From Arthrospira sp. PCC 9108 (lineage in GTDB: Bacteria; Cyanobacteriota; Cyanobacteriia; Cyanobacteriales; Microcoleaceae): 64,000 nt of DNA. Within the stretch, counting starts at the first letter, position 1. Each line of letters opens with the position of its first letter. Of the stretch, positions 26,854 through 34,910 are shown piece after piece. The notes beneath the pieces are model-generated. The model saw only the letters and a program-made list of their open reading frames with translations, did not search any database and was not told the origin of the DNA. The stretch covers positions 62,001 to 126,000 of the forward strand of contig CP066886.1 in assembly GCA_016745315.1 (NCBI GenBank), in the 5' to 3' direction. Both the position numbers and the translations under genes were made by a program.

Positions 26854-26892
26854 AGTTGATGCTGTTGCGATCGCCTCACTCGATTAGGTAAA

Positions 26893-26919
26893 TTAGCACT
26901 CAGAGGTTGAGAGTGCTAA
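26893..26919 (+). promoter_or_regulatory. CIRCE operator (HrcA binding site) of groESL
   Basis: A perfect CIRCE: TTAGCACTC (26893-26901), nine-base spacer, GAGTGCTAA (26911-26919). HrcA represses chaperonin operons through this inverted repeat and is released on heat shock. It lies 113 bases upstream of the groES start. Confidence 0.97.
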
Positions 26920-27032
26920 AAACATCAGATGGACATTCGACCGAGATGGGCAAACTTGAGACAGTTTCCCGTTCGTGGGGTCTAAATGCTGTTAACTCTC
27001 ACCCCCAGTGTTTGAAAATAGGAGGTAATTGA

Positions 27033-27344
27033 ATGGCTGCTGTCTCTCTTAGTGTTTCTACGGTTAAACCCCTTGGCGAGCGCGTTTTCGTTAAGGTCAG
27101 TGCTTCAGAAGAAAAAACTGCAGGCGGAATTCTCCTGCCGGACACTGCTAAAGAAAAACCCCAGGTTGGCGAAATCGTAGCCGCTGGACCGGGACGACGC
27201 AATGATGATGGCTCCCGCTGCGAAATGGAAGTCAAAGTCGGCGACAAAGTTCTGTATTCCAAATACGCCGGAACTGACATTAAACTCGGTGGCGATGAAT
27301 ACGTCCTGTTAGCCGAAAAAGACATTCTGGCGATCGTCAACTAA
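27033..27344 (+). CDS. groES: Co-chaperonin GroES
   Basis: A 103-residue protein with an ideal GGAGGT ribosome binding site at 27021-27026. It has the family's features: VKPLGERVFVKV near the N-terminus, the mobile loop (EEKTAGGILLPDTAKEKPQ), VGEIVAAGPGR and the closing VLLAEKDILAI. It forms the heptameric lid of GroEL. It is the first gene of the groESL operon, 109 bases before groEL, under CIRCE (HrcA) and probably K-box control. Confidence 0.98.
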   Translation: MAAVSLSVSTVKPLGERVFVKVSASEEKTAGGILLPDTAKEKPQVGEIVAAGPGRRNDDGSRCEMEVKVGDKVLYSKYAGTDIKLGGDEYVLLAEKDILAIVN

Positions 27345-27453
27345 ACCGTCAACTAATAACTATCCCACATTTTGACTCTTCTGTGGGTGTCTCAGCGTGA
27401 AAGCTGATTCACAATCCTTTGTAGTATCCGAATAGCAACTGAAATAGGAACCT

Positions 27454-29091
27454 ATGGCAAAACGTATTATATACAACGAAAATGCTCGTCGCGCCCTCGA
27501 ACGTGGTATGGACATCTTGGCTGAGTCCGTAGCCGTTACTCTCGGACCAAAAGGCCGTAACGTAGTCCTGGAAAAGAAATTTGGCGCACCCCAAATCGTT
27601 AACGACGGGGTGACGATCGCCAAAGAAATCGAACTCGAAGATAACATTGAGAATACTGGTGTAGCCCTGATTCGTCAAGCGGCTTCTAAAACCAACGATG
27701 CGGCTGGAGATGGAACCACCACTGCAACGGTTCTCGCCCATGCCATGGTTAAAGAAGGACTGCGGAACGTAGCAGCCGGAGCTAACCCCATTGAACTGAA
27801 ACGGGGAATTGATAAAGCGACAGCTTTCTTGGTAGACAGAATTGCTGAACACGCTCGCCCTGTGGAAGATTCTAAAGCGATCGCTCAAGTTGGTACCATC
27901 TCTGCTGGTAACGACGAAGAAGTTGGTCAGATGATCGCTGAAGCCATGGACAAAGTGGGTAAAGAGGGCGTGATTTCCCTCGAAGAAGGTAAGTCCATGA
28001 CTACCGAACTGGAAATCACCGAAGGTATGCGCTTTGATAAGGGCTATATCTCCCCTTACTTCGCTACCGATACCGAGCGCATGGAAGCTATCCTCGATGA
28101 ACCTTATATCCTGCTCACCGATAAAAAAATTACCTTGGTTCAGGATTTAGTTCCGGTTCTCGAACAAGTAGCTCGCTCTAGTCGTCCTCTGTTAATCATT
28201 GCTGAGGATATCGAAAAAGAAGCCCTGGCTACCCTCGTGGTTAACCGCCTGCGCGGTGTGCTGAATGTGGCTGCTGTTAAAGCTCCTGGTTTTGGCGATC
28301 GCCGCAAAGCCATGTTAGAAGATATTGCAGTTCTCACCGGTGGTCAAGTCATCACTGAGGATGCTGGTCTGAAACTGGAAAGCACCAAGATTGATATGCT
28401 TGGTAAAGCTCGCCGCATCACCATCACCAAAGACAACACCACCATTGTTGCTGAAGGTAACGAAGCTGGCGTTAAAGCTCGTTGTGAGCAGCTACGCCGT
28501 CAAATGGAAGAAACCGAGTCTTCCTATGACAAAGAGAAACTACAAGAGCGTCTGGCTAAATTGGCTGGTGGTGTAGCAGTTATCAAAGTTGGTGCTGCGA
28601 CAGAAACCGAAATGAAAGACCGCAAACTGCGCCTCGAAGATGCCATCAACGCCACCAAAGCTGCTGTTGAGGAAGGAATTGTGCCCGGTGGTGGTACAAC
28701 TCTGGCTCACTTGGCTCCCCAGTTGGAAGAGTGGGCGACCAGCAACCAATTGACTGGTGAGGCTCTCACCGGTGCTATGATTGTCGCTCGCGCTCTGTTG
28801 TCTCCCCTGAAACGGATCGCTGAAAATGCTGGCGAAAATGGCGCTGTCGTCGCTGAACGGGTGAAAGAAAAATCCTTTGATGTCGGCTACAATGCAGCCA
28901 ATGGCGAATATGTCAATATGTTCGAGGCTGGTATTGTTGACCCCGCCAAAGTCACTCGCTCTGCTCTCCAAAATGCCGCTTCTATCGCTGGCATGGTCTT
29001 AACTACCGAGTGTATCGTCGCTGACAAACCAGAACCCAAAGACAACGCCGCTCCCGCTGGCGCTGGCATGGGTGGCGACTTCGACTACTAA
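27454..29091 (+). CDS. groEL: Chaperonin GroEL (GroEL1 type, groES-linked)
   Basis: A 545-residue 60-kDa chaperonin: VTLGPKGRNVVLEKKFG, the ATP site GDGTTTATVLA (near residues 86-96), the apical domain with RRKAMLEDIAVLTGG, and EEGIVPGGGTTL. The C-terminus ends GAGMGGDFDY, not a long GGM repeat. Its linkage to groES marks it as the groEL1 copy; cyanobacteria usually have a second, unlinked groEL2. It is an essential folding machine in the cytoplasm, heat- and light-induced via the upstream operator. Strong terminator downstream. Confidence 0.98.
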   Translation: MAKRIIYNENARRALERGMDILAESVAVTLGPKGRNVVLEKKFGAPQIVNDGVTIAKEIELEDNIENTGVALIRQAASKTNDAAGDGTTTATVLAHAMVKEGLRNVAAGANPIELKRGIDKATAFLVDRIAEHARPVEDSKAIAQVGTISAGNDEEVGQMIAEAMDKVGKEGVISLEEGKSMTTELEITEGMRFDKGYISPYFATDTERMEAILDEPYILLTDKKITLVQDLVPVLEQVARSSRPLLIIAEDIEKEALATLVVNRLRGVLNVAAVKAPGFGDRRKAMLEDIAVLTGGQVITEDAGLKLESTKIDMLGKARRITITKDNTTIVAEGNEAGVKARCEQLRRQMEETESSYDKEKLQERLAKLAGGVAVIKVGAATETEMKDRKLRLEDAINATKAAVEEGIVPGGGTTLAHLAPQLEEWATSNQLTGEALTGAMIVARALLSPLKRIAENAGENGAVVAERVKEKSFDVGYNAANGEYVNMFEAGIVDPAKVTRSALQNAASIAGMVLTTECIVADKPEPKDNAAPAGAGMGGDFDY

Positions 29092-29160
29092 AATTTCAGT
29101 TAAGATATCAGTTAAGGTTTGGGGCCGCCTTTGGCTTCGCCCCCCTTAATCAAAAACCAG

Positions 29161-29189
29161 GGACTCCGATACCATCGGGGTCTTTTTTT
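29161..29189 (+). terminator. Rho-independent terminator of groESL
   Basis: A 9-bp stem (GACTCCGAT at 29162-29170 with ATCGGGGTC at 29174-29182, one G-T pair), a 3-base loop and seven T at 29183-29189. It lies 70 bases after the groEL stop. Confidence 0.9.
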
Positions 29190-29235
29190 GTGCATGGCCA
29201 TCTTAATTGATAATTAATACTTGTAGTTTGCGACT

Positions 29236-29260
29236 GAATTATTGATTATTGATAATAAAT
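29236..29260 (+). promoter_or_regulatory. Possible Fur box upstream of isiA
   Basis: The AT-rich run GAATTATTGATTATTGATAA resembles repeats of the Fur NATWAT hexamer. It lies about 170 bases upstream of isiA in an otherwise gene-free leader (29190-29429). isiA is Fur-repressed in other cyanobacteria. The match is loose. Confidence 0.3.
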
Positions 29261-29429
29261 TTAGCCAATATCTAGGGGTAATTTGGCTTAAATCATTGAT
29301 ATATATGGCTTTTGGCTATTCGTAACAAAACTTAACTTGCGTTTTATTGAAAGTTATTTACAATAAGTCTTAATAGCTTATTGAGATACTTATGCAATAA
29401 GCTGGGAAGATGTATAACGTTGTAGCACT

Positions 29430-30457
29430 ATGCAGACTTACGAAAATCCAAGCGTCAAATATGACTGGTGGGCGGGTAATGCCCGCTTTGCTAACCTGTC
29501 TGGGCTATTTATTGCCGCCCACGTTGCTCAATCAGCCTTAATTGCATTTTGGGCCGGAGCCTTTACCCTGTTTGAGGTTTCCTGGTTCGACCCCAGCCTA
29601 CCAATGGGCGAACAAGGGTTAATTCTGCTACCTCACCTAGCCACCCTGGGATTAGGTGTCGGGGATGGTGGACAAGTGGTAGATACTTACCCTTTCTTTG
29701 TGGTGGGAGCCGTTCATTTAATCTCCTCAGCCGTATTAGGTGCCGGAGCGCTATTTCACACCTTTAAAGCACCCGAAGATTTAAAAACCGCCCAGGGTCA
29801 AGCCAAGAAATTTCATTTTGATTGGGAAGACCCAAAACAGTTGGGCTTAATTTTAGGGCATCACTTACTGTTTTTAGGTATGGGAGCCTTATTGCTAGTC
29901 GCCAAAGCTATGTATTTTGGCGGACTGTATGATGCAGCAACTCAAACCGTCCGTCTGGTAACAGAGCCTACCCTTAACCCCGCAACTATCTATGGCTATC
30001 AAACCCATTTTGCCACTATCGATAACCTTGAAGATTTAGTTGGCGGTCATATTTATGTAGGGGTGATGCTCATTGCTGGCGGTGTTTGGCATATCTTGGT
30101 TCCCCCCCTCAAATGGGCGAAAAAAGTCCTGATTTTTTCAGGAGAAGCTATCCTCTCTTACTCCTTGGGTGGCATTGCTTTAGCCGGTTTTGTGGCAGCT
30201 TATTTCTGCGCTGTGAATACTTTGGCTTATCCTGTGGAGTTCTACGGTCCGCCCCTAGATATTAAACTCGGAATTGCGCCTTACTTTGCAGATACAACCG
30301 TCCTACCCATGGGCGCTCATACCCCCGCTGTTGGTTAGCTAATGCTCATTTCTTCTTAGCATTCTTCTTCCTACAAGGACATCTTTGGCACGCTCTGAGA
30401 GCCTTGGGATTTGATTTTCGTCGGGTTGAACGAGCTTTAAACTCTATTGAGGTTTAA
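29430..30457 (+). CDS. isiA: Iron-stress chlorophyll-binding protein IsiA (CP43'), frameshifted near the 3' end
   Basis: The N-terminal 298 residues match IsiA/Pcb closely: YDWWAGNARFANLSGLFI, EQGLILLPHLATLG, QLGLILGHHLLFLG, YGYQTHFATIDNLEDLVGGHIYVG and the last loop PYFADTTVLPMGAHTP. There are six helices with His chlorophyll ligands. As read, translation stops at 30338 (AVG, stop), but the next frame encodes WLANAHFFLAFFFLQGHLWHA then LRALGFDFRRVERAL to a TAA at 30455-30457. Adding one C to the five-C run at 30322-30326 (HTPRCWLAN) gives 342 residues, the usual IsiA length. IsiA rings photosystem I under iron limitation. The break removes the sixth helix. Confidence 0.9.
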
Positions 30458-30593
30458 GTCTGAGTAAGTCCCCCCTAGACGGGTGGGTGGATGGGTCAGT
30501 GTCATCTCTTGATATCTATTGACTCATCCACTACTCGATTAGAGATGACTTACCCCCGCGTCTCATATCCTTTAGCAAATGGGAATAGGTTAA

Positions 30594-30761
30594 ATGAATT
30601 GTCCTTGTTGCTCTGGAGAATTACTGCTACATTTTAGCCATCATGGCTTATATTGGCAATGCCAAAATTGTCGCCTGACTTTGCCAGCTTCAGAAAGTGT
30701 TGACCGACTCTTATTTGAGGCTAGTTATTCAGAAAAACACTCCCCTACTTGCCCTCATTAA
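30594..30761 (+). CDS. Small zinc-ribbon-like protein (55 aa)
   Basis: A short open frame from the ATG at 30594 to TAA at 30759-30761. It has two CxxC knuckles: C3-P-C-C6 and C23-Q-N-C26 (residues WQCQNCRLTLP), the pattern of a compact zinc ribbon. It lies between isiA and isiC, the place where isiB is found in other cyanobacteria, with the next gene 37 bases downstream. A CDS of 55 codons could occur by chance, but the paired CxxC motifs and position argue for a real gene. Function unknown. Confidence 0.6.
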   Translation: MNCPCCSGELLLHFSHHGLYWQCQNCRLTLPASESVDRLLFEASYSEKHSPTCPH

Positions 30762-30798
30762 TCGATACAATTGCCGGAAATATCATTAGGAGAAATTC

Positions 30799-31548
30799 AT
30801 GGCTGTCTTACATGATGCAGTTTGGTTAAATGTCAGCCCAGCTTTACAAGAGTTTAACCAACCCTGCTTAAATTTTTTGTCTCACTCGGCTTATATTAGC
30901 CAATATAGGTATTATCTGAGTCTGGATGAACCGCTGTCATTTAATCCGCCGTTAATTTGGCTCCATAACTATCTGAAAAATTGTGATTATCCTGTGCATT
31001 TAATTGGGCATGGTATTAGTGGATTGTTGGGGTTATTATATGCTCGTCAACATCCGGAAATGGTGCGATCGCTTACTTTGATTTCTGTGGGTTTTTATCC
31101 GTCTGTTGATTGGCAGGCTCATTATTATGTACAACGACAGCTTCTCAATTGTGGTCAAGAAAAACTGTTAAATCAAACGGTTTATAACCTGTTTGGGTTT
31201 CAATGTCCTCCCATTACTAAAAAATTGATGGGGATTTTAAAAGAGGATCTGATTAGTTCCCTGTCTCCCCATAGTTTATATAAACGGGTGAGTTTTTCTC
31301 CTGGTGGTGTCCCGGTTCCTTTACTGGTATGTAGAGGGGAACATGACCTGGTTATTGACCAGAATTTATGGCAGGGGTGGGAAAGGTTTTTTAAACCATG
31401 CGATCGCCTTTGGCAATGTCCAGATAGTCGCTATTTTTGCCATTATTTTTATCCGCAAAAAGTCGGTGAGACTATTGTTAATTTTTGGGATGATCTCCTT
31501 GGTTTTTCAGATTATCTCTGCTCCGAAGATGCTCTGATTTATGACTGA
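30799..31548 (+). CDS. isiC: IsiC-like alpha/beta hydrolase
   Basis: A 249-residue protein with an AGGAGAA ribosome binding site before the ATG at 30799. The nucleophile elbow region reads PVHLIGHGISGLLGLLYARQHPEMVRSLTLISVGF; the usual Ser position in GHGISG is Gly-Ile-Ser, with the elbow His-Gly, so the catalytic Ser is shifted or degenerate. Other features fit the family, including VDWQAHYYVQRQLL. In Synechocystis isiA-isiB-isiC form an iron-stress operon with isiC as a putative esterase; gene order here supports the name. The intervening isiB is missing. Confidence 0.7.
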   Translation: MAVLHDAVWLNVSPALQEFNQPCLNFLSHSAYISQYRYYLSLDEPLSFNPPLIWLHNYLKNCDYPVHLIGHGISGLLGLLYARQHPEMVRSLTLISVGFYPSVDWQAHYYVQRQLLNCGQEKLLNQTVYNLFGFQCPPITKKLMGILKEDLISSLSPHSLYKRVSFSPGGVPVPLLVCRGEHDLVIDQNLWQGWERFFKPCDRLWQCPDSRYFCHYFYPQKVGETIVNFWDDLLGFSDYLCSEDALIYD

Positions 31549-31632
31549 ATAATATATCCAATAATTCCAACTCATTCCAGTTATAGGAGACCCTTCCTTT
31601 GCTAAAAAAATCAATTTTCCCAGGAGATAGTC

Positions 31633-31917
31633 ATGTCTGAAACCGCATTAACGCCAATTAATCTCATCTTTCCATTGTTTATATCCATAACCTTGATGGG
31701 ATTTATTTACTCATCTATTATCGCCATTAAAGATGGTGTTAAAAACGTTAAAAAACTCCATGATATCCCCTGTAGTCGCTGCGCTTTTTTTACGGGAGAC
31801 TATCGCTTAAAATGTACCGTTCATCCCTGTAAAGCCTTATCAGAAGAAGCCATTAATTGTAGAGATTTTGAATTAAACACCGGTCCTGCGCCGAACCGAC
31901 CACCTTTGGTAAAATAA
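31633..31917 (+). CDS. Small membrane protein with Cys-rich C-terminal domain
   Basis: A 94-residue protein with one transmembrane helix (about residues 9-31). It is followed by a Cys-rich domain: C47, C50, C61, C66 and C76 (CSRCAFF, KCTVHPC, INCRDFE), suggesting metal or Fe-S binding at one membrane face. It is the last gene of the isi locus, 84 bases after isiC, before a strong terminator. By position it is probably iron-stress co-expressed (inference). The ribosome binding site is AGGAGA just before the ATG. Confidence 0.75.
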   Translation: MSETALTPINLIFPLFISITLMGFIYSSIIAIKDGVKNVKKLHDIPCSRCAFFTGDYRLKCTVHPCKALSEEAINCRDFELNTGPAPNRPPLVK

Positions 31918-31974
31918 CATAGTAGCATAGTCGGGTGTTGAAGATTTTTGGCGATCGCCCCTGACTTAACTCTA

Positions 31975-32013
31975 GGGGAATGAGACTACTTCTTAGTCTT
32001 CATTCCCTTTTTT
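31975..32013 (+). terminator. Rho-independent terminator closing the isi locus
   Basis: A 12-bp stem, GGGAATGAGACT with AGTCTTCATTCCC (one bulged A), a 7-base loop and six T at 32008-32013. Confidence 0.9.
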
Positions 32014-32098
32014 GCTGTCAGAACGCCAGGTTGGGGATTTTTTGAGCCAACCTTAAACCTGTGGTATCCACACAATCATTAAGAATTGTAAATTGTGA

Positions 32099-32128
32099 TT
32101 GCTTAAAATGCCAGTAAATGCCTATAAT
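32099..32128 (+). promoter_or_regulatory. Candidate promoter of the exonuclease-ATPase gene
   Basis: A perfect TATAAT (-10) at 32123-32128 with a weak TTGCTT (-35) at 32099-32104, spaced by 18 bases. It would give a leader of about 65 bases. Confidence 0.45.
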
Positions 32129-32161
32129 TTACTTTTGGCTAAAAATAGGAGACTAGGAGAA

Positions 32162-32182
32162 ATGGGTTGGCAAAAAATATAA
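32162..32182 (+). other. Six-codon mini-ORF in the leader of the exonuclease-ATPase gene
   Basis: ATG GGT TGG CAA AAA ATA TAA, preceded by a strong purine-rich ribosome binding site (AGGAGACTAGGAGA at 32147-32160). It is in the same frame as the main gene, whose ATG at 32198 lacks a Shine-Dalgarno sequence. It could be a leader peptide, or a nonsense mutation that moved the start. Confidence 0.35.
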
Positions 32183-32197
32183 TTATCTATACTTCAC

Positions 32198-34759
32198 ATG
32201 ACCAGGGATAACTACCACCTAAATACAAGTTCGTTTATTGTATTAGATACAGAAGGGAGAGACAGCTTAACGGAAGTGGCGCTGGTGGATAATCAGGGAG
32301 CAATTTTGTATCACGCATTTGTCGCCAAAAACCACCCAGAACCGACATTGAGACTGCATCAGGAAACACTGCTAGATATAGTTAAACAAGTCGATAATCT
32401 GTGCCATAATCAAGTCATAATCTGCCATCATGCAGAACATGACCAACGGATATTAAAACGCAGCTTTAAACAAGTCGAAATTTCCTATCCAAATTATCAA
32501 TTTATCTGTACCTGTAAGTTAGCCAAAAAGCAGTTAGCAAACCTTCCCGACTATGGATTAAGTTACTTATGCAAAACCTTAGATTTGCGATTAAACCGCC
32601 AGAGATTTGACGATCGCCATGCTCACAGTGCTAGTTATGATGCACAATTTACCTACCAACTTTATAGTTATTTAAACTCCTTAAAATCACCAGTCATGTC
32701 TGAAAATATTGCCGAACTATACCAGAATACCCCTAATCCTTTCAGCAGTATTCGAGTCAATACACCCTTTGAATATCACCCGGACTATGGGGATATTTAC
32801 AGCCATCAATTTGACACCCTAAAAGCCGTCATTCATGAAATCAAACAATCCCCCAACCATCAAAGCCAGGGAGCCATAGTTCTGGGAGAACCAGGTTCTG
32901 GTAAAACCCATTTAATGATGCGACTGGCTCAAGAAGTCCTGAAGACAAACCGCCTATTTTTTATCCGCCACCCGACTAATGCTAAGGCGGTGAACTACCA
33001 TACATATACCAGAATCCTAGAATCTTTTTCCGAAAAAATTCCCCAGAAGAAGCTGACGCAACTCGAACAGTTTTTTGCCAAAAGTTTTGTTAATATTCTG
33101 AGCCAAACTGACTGGGTAAATAGCGACAAAGGTAAACTAATGATCGCTAAATTACAGAATGATAACCTCTCGCTATATGAACGGGTAGGAAAGCCAGGAA
33201 CAGACCGCTATCGGCAAAATTGGGACGCGATAGAAAAGAAAATTTTGGCGTGGTGGCGGGCTAAATATGGACTCTCCACGGACTATAGTTCCCAAGTATT
33301 AAAAGGGATTATGCGGTTCTGTCGGTATACGGAAATTAGCCGAAAAAACCTGGTGCGCCATTGGTTATCTGGGAATGGAGATGCTGACTTATCCGAAGAA
33401 TTAAACCAGGTGGGATTAACACCCTGGGGGGAAGATTTTAACCGAGAAGAATTTGCCCTAGAGGCTATCAAAACCCTAGGTCAACTGTCGCTACTAGATG
33501 AACCACTGATCCTAATTTTTGACCAACTGGAGTCCCTATTTGATACACGCCACGAATCAACTTTAGCAAGTTTCGGTTCGACAGTGAAGGAAATTTTAAC
33601 CCACGTTCCCAATAGCTTAATTATTCTGAATTTATTTCCTGACCGTTGGGAGCGTTTTCAAGAACAATTTGATGGTTCGGTGATAGACCGAGTTTCTCAG
33701 TCTGTGGTGACATTGGAAAGACCATCTAAAGCACAACTGCATCAATTACTCAAAACTCTCTGTCAGCTAAAAACTGAAACTAATTCCCCTCACGCTACGG
33801 TTGATATTGGACTGCTCTTCACGAAACAGGAACTCGCAGAAATTGTCAATCAACCCTCAATTCGCGCAGTTATTAAACGTGCTTCTGATTACTTCCGCCA
33901 TAAGGTGCAGGGTGTTCCCCTACCGCGAATTATTCCACCTCGGAACCCTATAGCAGTGGAGGCGGTGCAGTTTAAACAGGAATTACAAGCTATTTATAAA
34001 GCGGTAGGAGAGGCGATTAAAAAATTTGATAATCTGACTCTCTCTCCCATTGAAAAGCCATTAGCAGAAACAGATGAACCTGAATTAGATTTTGTGGATT
34101 TGCCTAACGAACAAACAGGGGAAGATGCGACGGAAGCACGACCAACAGAGCCGGAACCTGCAATAAAAGCTGATTATGAATCGGAAAAAGTTGTCGATGT
34201 TCAATTAGATGAATATTGGAAAAACCTGTTAAACCAATGGGAAAAGGACTATGATAAACCTCGCGTTATCAGTGATATGGATGATGTGGGAAAACTGATG
34301 TCGATTGTTTCTGCATTTACTAACCGATATCCGATGAAGGTTGAACAACTGTCATTTGGCAAGCTGACCATCCCAGAGCATTTGTGTATTAAAACAGGTC
34401 AACAAACTTATGTGCTGGCATTTTTACACGGTTCAGGGAGTGCGTTTACTGCGAGAATGAAAAATTTTAATCGCTTGGTTCTTGCTCATAAAAAAATGCG
34501 GTTTCGGTTAATGCGGGATGCTGTGGAACCGCCGATAAGGGGAGATGTTGGTCTGCGAGAAATTCAGAAACTTGATGCGGTTAACAATGGGGAATATGTG
34601 ATTATGGAAAGGAGCGATCGCATTATGTTTGAGTGTATATATCAAGCGATTATTGATTGGGAAAATCGCGAGTTTCCTGTGGGGATAACCCTGGAAGATA
34701 TAGTTGATTTTTTGTCAATGAAACTGCCAGATTATTGGTTAATTAAGTGCCTGAGTTAA
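32198..34759 (+). CDS. DEDDh exonuclease fused to P-loop ATPase, unknown function (candidate defence or repair protein)
   Basis: An 853-residue single-gene unit. The N-terminal DnaQ-like exonuclease spans residues about 12-160, with the full DEDDh set: D17 and E19 (VLDTEG), D82 (EHDQRIL), H143 and D148 (HSASYD). A linker leads to an AAA/STAND-like ATPase at about 200-470: Walker A GEPGSGKTH (230-238), Walker B LILIFDQLES (D442). A helical region follows, then an acidic linker (about 625-665) and a C-terminal domain (about 665-853) with no recognised family (YWKNLLNQWEKDY, LAFLHGSGSAFTARM). It lies between isi and chlI with its own promoter. Possibly a nuclease-effector ATPase; no partner genes are adjacent. 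Confidence 0.8.
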   Translation: MTRDNYHLNTSSFIVLDTEGRDSLTEVALVDNQGAILYHAFVAKNHPEPTLRLHQETLLDIVKQVDNLCHNQVIICHHAEHDQRILKRSFKQVEISYPNYQFICTCKLAKKQLANLPDYGLSYLCKTLDLRLNRQRFDDRHAHSASYDAQFTYQLYSYLNSLKSPVMSENIAELYQNTPNPFSSIRVNTPFEYHPDYGDIYSHQFDTLKAVIHEIKQSPNHQSQGAIVLGEPGSGKTHLMMRLAQEVLKTNRLFFIRHPTNAKAVNYHTYTRILESFSEKIPQKKLTQLEQFFAKSFVNILSQTDWVNSDKGKLMIAKLQNDNLSLYERVGKPGTDRYRQNWDAIEKKILAWWRAKYGLSTDYSSQVLKGIMRFCRYTEISRKNLVRHWLSGNGDADLSEELNQVGLTPWGEDFNREEFALEAIKTLGQLSLLDEPLILIFDQLESLFDTRHESTLASFGSTVKEILTHVPNSLIILNLFPDRWERFQEQFDGSVIDRVSQSVVTLERPSKAQLHQLLKTLCQLKTETNSPHATVDIGLLFTKQELAEIVNQPSIRAVIKRASDYFRHKVQGVPLPRIIPPRNPIAVEAVQFKQELQAIYKAVGEAIKKFDNLTLSPIEKPLAETDEPELDFVDLPNEQTGEDATEARPTEPEPAIKADYESEKVVDVQLDEYWKNLLNQWEKDYDKPRVISDMDDVGKLMSIVSAFTNRYPMKVEQLSFGKLTIPEHLCIKTGQQTYVLAFLHGSGSAFTARMKNFNRLVLAHKKMRFRLMRDAVEPPIRGDVGLREIQKLDAVNNGEYVIMERSDRIMFECIYQAIIDWENREFPVGITLEDIVDFLSMKLPDYWLIKCLS

Positions 34760-34910
34760 TGGTAGAATGGGGGAAGCGATCGCCCAGTATCCCCTCAAGA
34801 AGTGGTCTGACCAGTTGCGCCTGGTCCGAACCCGTCTTTAATTAGGACTAACGCGATCGCCCCAATATGAGACAATAGAAAACGGTATACCGGAAACTAG
34901 AGAAACAATT

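Noticed and set aside
28540..28971. 143-codon minus-strand frame opposite groEL
   Set aside because: Shadow of the conserved chaperonin coding sequence.
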